Positions 1 through 9,227 of a stretch of 64,000 nucleotides of DNA are shown one piece after another. Position numbers and translations under genes: made by a program. The notes below the pieces were generated by a model that was not told the origin of the DNA, did not search any database, and saw nothing but the letters and a program-made list of their open reading frames with translations. Each line of letters begins with the position of its first letter. The stretch's first letter is position 1. The stretch spans positions 21,001-85,000 of the forward strand of contig JAJOZX010012098.1 of the NCBI GenBank assembly GCA_023014485.1. Reading direction: 5' to 3'. Source of the stretch: Bathynomus jamesi. Its lineage: Eukaryota; Arthropoda; Malacostraca; Isopoda; Cirolanidae.

Positions 1-136
1 GCAAAGTCATCGCAAATTAGTGAATTTGCGTTTGCGGATTTGCGTAAGTGATTTTGAGTTTGCGGATTTGCAATCGCAAATCCGCAAACTCAAAATCACT
101 TCCGCAAACGCAAATTAACTAATTTGCGATGACTTT
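1..136. repeat. Near-perfect palindrome built on TTTGCGGATTTGCG units
   Basis: Bases 1-70 are followed by their reverse complement at about 72-136, with only scattered mismatches. Both arms are made of repeated TTTGCGGA / TCCGCAAA units, and related units continue to about 190. The window starts at or inside the left arm, so the true end and any target-site duplication cannot be seen. It looks like a foldback element. No protein is supported; open frames across it are by-products of the repeat. Confidence 0.7.
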
Positions 137-189
137 GCCGCAAACGCAAGTCCGCAAACGAAAAACATACTTCCGCAATTGCGGAATTT

Positions 190-411
190 GCGGAAGTGCC
201 CAGCTCTGAATTGCCCAGTAAGGTCAATTGAATGCCCAGTTAGGTCACCTGTATGCCCTTGATGATTGGTTAGATTAAGTCGTGATATTTTCATTAAAAC
301 TAACGAAAATATCATGACTTAAACCTAACCAATCATCAAGGACGTACAGTTGACCTAACTGGGCATTCAATTGACCTAACCTGGCATTTAATTGACCAGG
401 GGGCAACTGAC
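190..411. repeat. Palindromic MITE-like repeat containing the shared core
   Basis: Two inverted arms meet near position 300 in the motif AACGAAAATATCATGAC. Moving outward the arms carry TTAACCTAACCAATC, a CAAGG(A/G)CGTACAGTTGACC block, and two CATTCAATTGACCTAAC repeats. The same core recurs at about 4.99-5.16, 6.56-6.65, 7.40-7.50, 7.69-7.74, 16.0-16.2, 22.1-22.3, 22.46, 23.25-23.45, 34.7-34.9 and 47.2-47.4 kb. Here the AACGAAAATATC part lies at the centre, the opposite of the GG...CC MITEs. I could not define a clean end or TSD. Confidence 0.7.
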
Positions 412-979
412 AAGTAAATAGATCACAGCACTGCATTCTTACATGTTCACACTAGAATAATTATAAAAAATAACGATGAACTTCGATATAATTAAGATTG
501 CAAGTTTCGCACACCATGTTGGAATCTAGACTGAGAAATTGCGTGGAAGAATAGCTAACCTAACAATCTTAATTTAACTTTCTGTTCTACATACCTTAAT
601 TATATCCTGGGTTGTACAATTTTGCTGCAGCTAAAAGGATTTTCATAAACAGTAGCAGTTTGTGACACTGGCTAAATTTAACATCCTCTGTAACTAGTTT
701 AAGCTCACTGACGGAACATCCAGTGCACACATTCATCATCATCAACAACAACGTAACACTCGAAACTGACGCATTTCCACCTCATTGCCACATTTTATAG
801 GCAATCATGCGGCGGAATGGCACAAAGTAGTTATTAAAAATATTAATTAAAATTTTTGGAGAAATTTAAAAAAAAATTAGAGATAGCAGGGTTTTTACTT
901 ATTCTATATCTATATAAATACATGACTTTTATAACTAAAAAGTTGATTTTCGTGGAGCCGTGAAAGTAATACTTAACCA
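412..979. other. No recognisable feature
   Basis: A+T-rich sequence between the palindromic repeat and a (TA)n array. I see no coding potential, RNA gene or terminal repeat. Confidence 0.5.
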
Positions 980-987
980 TATATATA

Positions 988-1045
<58 letters not shown>
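980..1045. repeat. (TA)n microsatellite
   Basis: About 65 bp of nearly pure TA dinucleotides, one of more than a dozen such arrays in the window. Confidence 0.95.
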
Positions 1046-1048
<3 letters not shown>

Positions 1049-1198
1049 TTTATTAGGCAAGAGTTTTCAAGAAATAACGATGATATAAACTATAAATTAT
1101 GACCTTGGTACGGTAGTAACGTACTTACCAAATCTGGATGATGGGGTGGACACTGGATATGGTATATATTTAACTATTTATATGCGACAGCGCGATTT

Positions 1199-3640
1199 TT
1201 ATCGATATTTCAGATCGACCCTACGATTCTTAGTGGAATATTCATCTATTACTGAATCGTAGAATGATGGGTCAGATTTCATTTGGACTAATAACTCATT
1301 TTCGATGCTCATAAGGGCTAAGTATGACAGCCTTTCTTCGCCCATTGTACTTCTTAGATACGTTTTAATTCTCCTCAAAGTCGAAAATGATCTTTCTACT
1401 GATGAAGTTGTAGGGGGAATGGTTAGTACTAGCTCTACGAGTTTTTAAAGTTCAGGCATGCTTTCACTCAAGTTGTTCAGGCTCAAGAATTTTACAATAT
1501 GGCAAGGATATTTTCCTTGAAATTCTTCAGATGAGTATAGGACACTTAGTTCATTTTTCAGTCTTACAAAATCAAAAGGGCCATTGTGTAACTCCGCAAA
1601 GGTTTTAAGAATTTCATCAGGGAATGCTTGGCTAAATTTTAGAAAATTTTCGGGATTCAGAAGTTCCAAAAATTTCAACTGTGACAGATTTCCAAACCGA
1701 GCAGTAAGTTGCAAACAAACCGTATCTATAATTTCTAAATAGTGTCTTTTCATTTCCAAATCTGGCTGATCAGTCTGTGCTAGCCTTATTCGTTTTGGTT
1801 CTGCTTCAGCAGTCAATGGCATGAGATATTTCGCCTTTGCCACACAATCATCAAAGCCACTCCGCATTTTCTGAATTACATCTAAAGTTTCATTCACTCT
1901 TCCAGTGCAGTAAGCACTGTCATCGTATTTATTTTGCAGAATACTGTACAGTACGTCTGTTTGTGAAAATATGCTTCTAAAGATTTCCAACATGAATGAA
2001 AATTCAAATACACAGAGATGCTGTTTGATTGTTTCAGCCATAAAGATTGAACGCTTATCCCACTTTTCAGTGTCATTCGTAATTTGCTCAAATAGTTCAA
2101 GATGATTAGCTTTATGTTCTTTAACTACGTTCACTAAACGAGAATGTTGGTGCCATCTTTGGCATGCGGCGATGCACGATTTCATTCAAAGCATCCGTTC
2201 TTTTAGTGGATTTGTGAAAAAACGAAACTATTTCATCAAGTGTTCCGAAAAACTTCTTGCACTTAGTTTTGAGAAACTGTGAAACAAAACTAAATTTAAA
2301 TTATGAGCGTAGCAGTGAACAAATAACACCCGTGGGACATGTTCTCTTATTTTAGCCTGTAGACCATTTAGATCAGATGCAACAACTGTTGCCCCATCAT
2401 ATGTTTGCGCAACTAACTTCGCCTTGCAATTAAAATTATTCAAAAACTCGAGAACCATTGTCTCCAAAGCTGCCGCTGTTCTGTCATTACTGACGTCCTT
2501 GAAAGTAATGAAACGTTCATACACATTTCCTTTGAAAACGTATCTCAGTACAAATGATAACCGTTCTCTCATTGCAATATCTGATGTTTCGTCGACCATT
2601 ATTGCTACAAATTTAGTAGAGGTTAATTCTCTATTAATTTCCTTCAGCATAGTTATCCCTACAGCATCAATTAAATCATTTTGAGTGCGGTTAGACAAAC
2701 CACTAAACAGAGTACAGGTTTTTAAATTAAATTTCAAACATTCGTCATACGAGCTTAATGATTTTAGATATTCTCTGTAATTACTAGGCTTCAGATTTTT
2801 GTATATTGCATATTTACATGCTAGTGCATAATTTACGGTTTTTTAAGATAAATGCATATTTCCACGATTTGTGTGTTAAAGTGCATATTTAGGACTATTT
2901 GGTAAAAGTTTACAATAAAAATGATTAATAAATAATAATAATAAAATTTAATGCATATTGTAGTTATAAAGTGTAATTCAATTTATTTGTAGTCAAGAAC
3001 CTAATTGCAGTTCTAAAATGCGTCCTATTTTTGTTGTAAATTGAGTAATGGATTTGTTATTTTAGTTTTATTATGCATGTTTGTCTATTTGGTAAATACA
3101 ATTTGGTTTCGTATATTCAATAAACTAAATCTGGTGCTTCATTATTTGAGAATCCTAATTTAGACTAGGAACGTTCAAATTTATAGTGCATAAATAAGTG
3201 TATATTTTCAACATTTTCAGTGCATATTTAGCAGATTTTTAGTGCATAGAAATCCGAAGCCTAGTAATTACCCTGGTTAGGAGACTTTTCCAGCTCATCG
3301 TGTGCTCTAAACGGTAGCCCTTGCTTATCTAAAAAACAAGTTGCATCGATGAGTCGTTTCATTACTTCTCGGTTATGCTTGACGGTTTCATTGTGTTGAG
3401 AAATTGCTTGTGCTTTTTGCTCATCTAGCATTGTATCAATACGACGGTGGCCAAACCTAGCGAAAGACAAAGTTGCTTTTATATGTCCTCGCGAGCTTTC
3501 ATGCTTTTTCATTGCGTGAGATAGATTTTCCAAATCTTTATATCCAGTTTTACTCCATACACTTTTATCAATAGCAAAAAGCAGACAAGGCCAGCAAAAT
3601 AAAACATTTTTTCCTAGCAACCTGCCAACCAGCTCACTTT
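1199..3640 (-). pseudogene. hAT transposase (ZBED/DUF4371-like), interrupted and frameshifted
   Basis: Read right to left, the protein begins in a TTF/BED-like zinc-finger region (FCWPCLLF, then SHAMKKHESSRGH). It breaks after EKSPNQGNY at 3264 because a MITE is inserted, and resumes near 2777. The RNase H-like core follows: VDETSDIAMRERL (first catalytic D), TYDGATVVA (second D) and FVHCYAHNLNLVL, the CxxH motif typical of hAT. At least two frameshifts lie between about 2270 and 2130. The C-terminal dimerisation region, with SSVERSFSTLRRIK and SYLALMSIENELL, ends at the stop at 1199-1201, past an in-frame stop at about 1445. The order of motifs is standard for hAT transposases. I could not locate this element's own TIRs or TSD. 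The breaks make it non-functional unless they are assembly errors. Confidence 0.9.
2786..3263. mobile_element. 478-bp hAT MITE inserted in a hAT transposase gene
   Basis: The ends are inverted repeats TAGGCTTC(A/G)GATTT. The flanks are an exact 8-bp TSD, GTAATTAC, at 2778-2785 and 3264-3271. The 8-bp TSD and the many subterminal TGCATATTT copies are typical of non-autonomous hAT elements. Removing the element rejoins the surrounding transposase reading frame at the asparagine-tyrosine codons of the TSD. That shows the MITE landed in coding sequence of a related element. Confidence 0.93.
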
Positions 3641-3787
3641 ACTGTAAGATAAAGAGTGAAATCTTCTGTGAATTTGGCTTTGATTTGCATTAAATTCGGT
3701 AAATCAGGAGTAGGCCTATCTGCATTCTTGAATGTAAGTTTGGTAAATTTATAGTTTCAACCACAACTCGTTTTGAAAAATAAAAAT

Positions 3788-4508
3788 TAGGTTTTCCGGT
3801 GGTTTCTCATGTGATTCATCCGAAAATGGCATTCATTTCCGTCGCAAATTACTCGTTTTTGTGATCTCCCCCCCCCACCACCACCACAATATGGGGGAAT
3901 GCGTGGGAAATCGGGGTTTTTGGGTGGGGGGATAAAAAAACGAGTGATTTGCGACGGAAACGAATGTTATTTTCAGATGAATCACATCAGGGATAATCTC
4001 TAGGAGCGCTCCATTTTTCAATATTAAACATACTCATAAAACATATACCATTTGAAAGCTCACATTTTTCTGAGTCTAAAAATGTAGTAATCCAAAAGTA
4101 TCAATAGCAAATAAAAAGTAACTAGGTTTAATTGTTTGACGCGTGACGTAATTAATTACATTATAAAGGTTGGCTAAGTTATAAATCTTCAGTCTGTGTT
4201 GTAAGATGGTATTTTTGGTAATTGTTACGCTAACCTAACCTAAATATGTTATTACATTATCACTTGTATAATTTAGGTCTCGGGGGCGGAGCCCCCGTAA
4301 AGATCACGCATCAAAATTGATCGGTATAGGGTTTTATATTTAAACCTAGTTACTTTTTATTTGCTATTGATACTTTTGGATTACTACATTTTTAGACTCA
4401 GAAAAATGTGGGCTTTCAAATGGTATATGTTTTATGAGTGTATGTTTAATATTGAAAAATGGAGCGCTCCTAGAGATTTACCCACATCAGAAACCAACGG
4501 AAAACCTA
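3788..4508. repeat. Palindromic element whose right arm is split by a MITE
   Basis: The left arm runs from GGTTTTCCGGTGG (about 3791) to about 3868, and the right arm from about 3936 to 4508. The arms pair over GATTCATC, TTCCGTCGCAAAT and ACTCG, with a loop rich in C and G runs. The right arm is interrupted at 3990/4483 by the 492-bp MITE listed separately. I did not find a convincing TSD for this outer element, so its type is unknown. Confidence 0.7.
3991..4482. mobile_element. 492-bp GG...CC MITE with long inverted repeats (family GGATAATCTC)
   Basis: The element begins GGATAATCTCTAGGAGCGCTCC and ends with the inverted equivalent. Its TIRs are about 140 bp (3991-4131 against 4340-4482). 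An exact 8-bp TSD, CACATCAG, flanks it at 3983-3990 and 4483-4490. The unoccupied left arm of the surrounding palindrome (about 3805-3825) carries the matching uninterrupted site, which confirms the ends. A GG terminus plus an 8-bp TSD fits the Merlin superfamily. The loop has a GGGGGC...GCCCCC hairpin and no ORF. Confidence 0.85.
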
Positions 4509-4549
4509 GGAACGGAACCGAACCGAACCGAACCTTACCTAACTTCACC

Positions 4550-5840
4550 TTATTGGAGTGATTCTGGTTCATCTGCCTCTTCCTCTGACTCGTCGTCGTC
4601 ATGTGGGATTCGGACTTTTTCCGGTCGTGGTCCCTGTCTGACGCTTTGAGCTTCCAGCAAAAATTTGTGAAGAGCTTGTTCTCCCGCTTGACGTTGGAAC
4701 AGGTAGCGGCCGAGATACTGACGGAAATATTCAGCCTTAATTCCAGGCCGTTTCGTCCACTCTTTTATATCCCTCTAAAGAAGTCGTTCAATGTTTTGCG
4801 TATGGATTTCGGGGTTTTCTGGATTCACAAAATTTTGAGAATGGTTCACCACGCCGTGCGTATAACCGTAGTCTTTCAAAGTTAGATACGCTGCCCACCC
4901 GTCGGTATTGACGACTAACCCAGGAAGAATATACGGACCTTTTCCAGTTTGTGTACCGTTTTTCATATAATTTATTTTTGAGAATATATTTGTTAAAACT
5001 AACGAAAATATCACGACTTAACCTAACCAATTATCAAGGACGTACAGTTGATCTATTATTAATTATAACTTTGTTTCCGGAATAGTATTTACTATTTACT
5101 AATAGATCAACTGTACGCTCTTGATAATTGGTTAGGTTAAGTCGTGATATTTTCGTTAGTTTTAACAAAAATATTCTCAAAAATAAATTATATGAAAAAC
5201 GGTACACAAACTGGAAAAGGTCCGAATATACTTCTGGATTAGGGGAAGAAGAGTGGCTGCGTCTCTCTTTTGAGCTAACAGCTCTACTAGAGGCACTACG
5301 AAAAATATTTTGTTTACACGTTCGATTCCCCCCCAAGACCCAGGTCTGGCTTAATAGTCTTCCGCGTTCGTGCTTTCTTTTTCCAAAAACCGATTCGTCC
5401 ACCTCAACCACAACTCCAGGACCACCGATCAGTTCCTGTTTTTCGAACCAGTACTCCGTGACCTCTGAACAAAAACTACGCCAGTCCACGCATGTATTAG
5501 GGGAAAATTGCAAACAACGCTTTTGAAGCCAATGATTAATAAAAAGCACTAGTTTCCAAGGTGGAATGAGAGTTCCCTCGAGAAAAGTGCCCTTATAACC
5601 GCTAATACTGAAATTACACCACCATCGATTTTTTGTTTTGTGAATAACGTAAGAACGTCCACATTGCCACTGGTGTCTATCCGCGCGGTATGTACACGGG
5701 AGATCACAATTGTTACACTTAAATGAATTAGGCAAAACACCGTGCGAAGACAAAAAACTTAAAGATTCTTGGTTTTTACTATGAAATTTCGCTATAACTT
5801 GCCACTCATCCTCATTACAACCATCACATATAAGCGCCAT
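4550..5840 (-). pseudogene. Merlin/ISXO2-like (IS1016-type) transposase, interrupted by a palindromic MITE
   Basis: The gene starts at the ATG at 5838-5840 (MALICDGCNEDEW). A CxxC-type zinc ribbon follows (FKCNNCDLPC ... HQWQCG), then the catalytic region with VVEVDESVFGKRKHERGR and TWVLGG, which matches the DDE ISXO2 domain around its first aspartate. The frame shifts near 5330. In another frame the helix AATLLPLIQKYI is readable, after which a 289-bp MITE interrupts the gene. Beyond it come YILPG, NTDGWAAYL (second D) and HSQNFVNPE ... HTQNIERLL (third acidic residue). The C-terminal tail from about 4735 contains YFRQYLGRYLFQRQ and an acidic end, stopping at 4550-4552. Family knowledge: Merlin elements have GG ends and 8-9-bp TSDs, which suits the MITEs nearby. 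Its own TIRs were not found. It is clearly broken. Confidence 0.88.
4935..5223. mobile_element. 289-bp palindromic GG...CC MITE (family GGACCTTTTCC) inside the Merlin-like gene
   Basis: The arms (4935-5064 and 5105-5223) are inverted copies beginning GGACCTTTTCCAGTTTGTG, with a short A+T-rich spacer. An exact 8-bp TSD, GAATATAC, sits at 4927-4934 and 5224-5231. The inner half of each arm is the shared core, with AACGAAAATATC on the outside and CGTACAGTTGA toward the centre. The element separates the QKYI and YILPG parts of the transposase reading frame. Confidence 0.9.
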
Positions 5841-6486
5841 TTTAAGACTAAACCACGATTATAAATGGGAGCGAATACGGCTTAGTACAATACCTGAAAT
5901 ATACCGATATACCGCTTACATGTACCCATTGCTAAAGTTATTAAGTTATTATTTTCAGTTATTATCCCAGTTATTATTCATTTGCGACGGAAGAGTTATA
6001 GGAAAAAACTCTCATCTTTAAATGTACCTATTACAAATATCAAATATGCAGTAATCAAGTTGTGGTTGAAACTATAATAATACCGTAAGTTTCTCTTCAT
6101 ACGATTTGGATGAAAATGTAGTTTCGTTAATTTTACAAATTAAACATTCACTTTCTTGTTCATTCATGACTGCACCTAAAATGGTACTAATTTAATGTAA
6201 ACTAAATGCAAAATTTCAAATGATTTGAATGACACACAAACACACTCGCTCACCCACTCTATAAAACTACCCTGAAAAGCCCTGAAACACTCCAGCGTGT
6301 CCCAAGACATTTTTCCGCCAATAGTAAGTCAGTATTTGTTAAGCCCCGCCCAGCACTTAAGGATCGTATTCCTCTGCAAGTACATTCTATGCTCAGAGCG
6401 TACCTTGTAAGAAAGCACATGAGAAAACAAGGAAGTTTCACTTAATTTTACTTTGTATTGCTTAAGTATACTAATAAATTATAAAA
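5841..6486. other. No recognisable feature
   Basis: Low-complexity A+T-rich DNA between the Merlin-like pseudogene and the next MITE. A short open frame at 6259-6441 on the minus strand resembles nothing I know. Confidence 0.4.
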
Positions 6487-6494
6487 TTTATTGG

Positions 6495-7562
6495 GCTACT
6501 TAAGTATTATCGGGACTACCAAACTGTTTATTATGTATTTTTGCTCTCGTCATTTTCGTTTAAACTAACGAAAATATCACAACTTAGCCAATCATCAAGG
6601 GCGTATAGTTGACTTAACCGGGCATTCAACCTAACCGGGCATTCAGTGAGTGCCTGATACGAAAAGATCATAAATATTTAGGTGAAATAACCAACATTAA
6701 CCTGTTAGGTTAATTGCAGGACTGTGGAGTCGGTGATAAAATTTGCCGACTCCAACTCCGACTCCAAAAATTTTAACATTCCGACTCCGACTCCAAAAAT
6801 CTGACTTGTATAATTACGACTCCGACTCCGATGGAATGTTAAGGCCAAATTGATTACGATTAGCTTTATTAGGCCAATGGAGATTCATAAACAAGGCATT
6901 TCGTCACCACCACATGACTCATCAGGTTACTTAGTGGCTGTAACTATGCCTTAATGGCTTTTTTTCTCTTTATTCAAAAATTACAATAAATCCCAAAATA
7001 CAAACTGATTGAAGCTTAAACAAAATAAGATTATTATTGGTTTAGCAAATTAATAAGATGTTTTTGTATTATTATAAACATCCGTAACAAAATGTACTAA
7101 CCTAAACTGAATTTTTAAATTTCCTTATTATTAATTATGTGAATTAATTAATTATAATCCTTATTAATTATAAGCAACTATATTTATATATTATTTATAT
7201 ATTATATATCATTTACATATATTATATATTAAAACATTAGGTTAAATCTATTTTATTCATAAAACTGAGCTAGGCCTAGGCTGCTATGGTTATAGTTGAA
7301 GGATTTGCACCGACTCCGGAGTCGGAAGTGCATAGTTGGATGGAGTCGACTCCACTCAAAATTGACCGACTCCACGACTCCGACTCCACAGCCCTGGTCA
7401 ACTGAATACCCAGTTAGGTCAACTGAATGCCCGGTTAGGTCAACTGAACGCCCTTGATGATTGGTTAGGTTAAGTTGTGATATTTTCGTTAGTATAAACG
7501 AAAATGACGAGAGCAAAAATACATAGTAAACAGTTTGGTAGTCCCGATAATACTTAAGTACC
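6495..7562. mobile_element. GG...CC MITE with long TIRs (family G(G/C)TACTTAAG), expanded by a nested hAT MITE
   Basis: The TIRs of about 160 bp (6495-6655 and 7398-7562) run from G(G/C)TACTTAAGTATTATC through ACCAAACTG and a GAGAGCAAAAATACAT-type block into the shared AACGAAAATATC core. The 8-bp TSD TTTATTGG is exact at 6487-6494 and 7563-7570. Without the nested 680-bp element the original length would be about 380 bp. The core here is oriented with AACGAAAATATC outward. Confidence 0.85.
6717..7396. mobile_element. 680-bp hAT-type non-autonomous element (ends CAGG(A/G)CTGTGGAGTCGG)
   Basis: The inverted ends CAGGACTGTGGAGTCGG and CAGGGCTGTGGAGTCGG are followed by repeated ACTCCGACTCC units. 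The flanks GTTAATTG (6709-6716) and GTCAACTG (7397-7404) form an 8-bp TSD with two mismatches. The two copies fall in symmetrical positions inside the loop of the surrounding MITE. The inside is A+T-rich and non-coding. Confidence 0.85.
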
Positions 7563-7689
7563 TTTATTGGTATTTATAATAGCATTTTATCAATATTTAA
7601 AAAAATTTAAATTTTTAAATTTAATAAAAAAATTGGCTACGCACTGCGTAACTTGCGTACCCAGTGTACACGCCTGTGATATATACATA

Positions 7690-7905
7690 TAAATTGACGA
7701 TTGGTTAGGTTAAGTCGTAATATTTTCGTTAGTTTTAACGTTTTATTTGATTAGGTATACGCGGACAAAGTTGGGGAACGCAAACTACACTAAGATAATG
7801 TCGGGGAACGTAAACTACACTAGGATAATGTAGGCCCGTAGGGGAACATAAACTACACTAGGCACCACAGGGGGGACGTAAACTACACTTGCTCCAAAAA
7901 GTGAA
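7690..7905. repeat. Half MITE with a four-unit tandem array (GTAAACTACACT)
   Basis: A single core arm (GACGATTGGTTAGG ... ATTTTCGTTAG, 7694-7735) is followed by ACGCGGACAAAGTTGGGG. Four imperfect units of GGGGAACGTAAACTACACT then run to about 7890, ending ACTTGCTCC. The same arrangement in inverse orientation with only two units lies at 22374-22504, so this is a dispersed repeat whose unit number varies. Confidence 0.75.
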
Positions 7906-8354
7906 TACATTATTAAGGCCTAAATAATCCTGTAGGCCTTTCACTAATTGGGTACCTAGGCCTAGGCTATGCCAGGATATTCTAATTATAGTCCTAGTGC
8001 CTACAACACTCACGCCAAATAGATCGAAAACAATATTTTACACTATTTTTCACTATTTTTATGTATTTCACACTTACTTCAACACTTCCCACAATTTAAA
8101 TCACTCTTCACTGTTCCTAAATTGTAAATACGCAAGCAGTTCATACTCGTCCTCCATGAATTTATATAATCATTTAATGTTGAGACAAATATCTTTACAG
8201 TTTACAGTTTACACGAACACACTCAAATTAAGTCTGTCCGAAATTATGTTGGTTTGGTTTGGTTTGCTCATTGTATCAGTTGCTCGGAGAATAGCCAATA
8301 CGTAATTGAATGACGTGTACGCAGCTTTGTAATTGGAAAAAATATCTATATCGT
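7906..8354. other. No recognisable feature
   Basis: A+T-rich sequence. The 102-codon frame at 7997-8305 lacks any motif I recognise and is dominated by codons expected from A+T-rich noncoding DNA. Confidence 0.4.
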
Positions 8355-8650
8355 GCCCAATAATTGGGGGGGCCCCCCCAATTACTGGGGAGTAAATAGT
8401 TTTCGTTCAATTAAACTATAGAAAAGAACGCAGCCATGAAAATCTTAAGCTTCACAAATCTTGATACAGTGGGTTCGGAGGTGAAGCTTTAATATTTTCA
8501 TTGCTGCGTTCTTTTCTATAGTTTTTGACCAAATAATTGAACCCTCAGTAATTGGGGGGGTCAATTATTCTCTCAATAAAACTATAGAAAAGAACGCAGC
8601 AATGAAAATCTTAAATTTCACATTCGAACCCAGTGTATCAACCAATGAAA
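8355..8650. repeat. Foldback repeat with three copies of an AGAAAAGAACGCAGC block
   Basis: The block CTATAGAAAAGAACGCAGC with the ATGAAAATCTTAA tail occurs forward near 8416, inverted near 8495-8525 and forward again near 8580. AATTGGGGGGG / CCCCCCAATT runs lie outside. The first two copies form a hairpin around 8470. It is a foldback or MITE-like structure, and I see no clear TSD. Confidence 0.6.
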
Positions 8651-9219
8651 ATCTTAACGCGCTAGAGTAAAAAGTTGAAACATAGCAAAGCGCATTTATT
8701 TCTATGTTCAGAATCGCTTAATAGTAAATACATGGTGTCTACAGACGCACAGACAGGACTGCCTTCTTATAGTACAGAATATAGATAAATATAATATAAA
8801 ATGCTAGATGAAATGACCTTAGCATAATTACTTCCCTTCAACAATGTGTACATGTATTTTCATGCCTAATTTATCTTTGGGCCAGTGCGTTATTAAAGAA
8901 CGGTCTGGTCTGTAATAACGGTGAGCAAATATTGAATTATGTAAGTGGTCATAATGAGGCATTTAAATCAAACCGAATCTCTTGTAATTCTACTTCGTCA
9001 CGCTCCAATTATGCTGAAATTGAGTAATGTTCAATATCTTGAGAAAGAAAATGGCACGAAAGAGTGATTAGCTCTGAATGTTTATGGTCGAATATATCGT
9101 AGCCATTTTAAATTCTTTTATGTGACACGAGGAAAATTGAAGTTTATTTAAAAGTATATGTAATTTATTATTATTACTGTTATTATTTTGTATATATATA
9201 CACACCGAGCTAAATTTAG
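8651..9219. other. No recognisable feature
   Basis: A+T-rich unique-looking sequence up to the TSD of the next hAT element. No coding support on either strand. Confidence 0.45.
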
Positions 9220-9227
9220 TTAATCAA

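Noticed and set aside
190..411. TTAGG-like units in GGTTAGGTTAAG as a telomeric repeat
   Set aside because: Only one or two units occur per arm, in the middle of palindromic MITEs. There is no tandem array.
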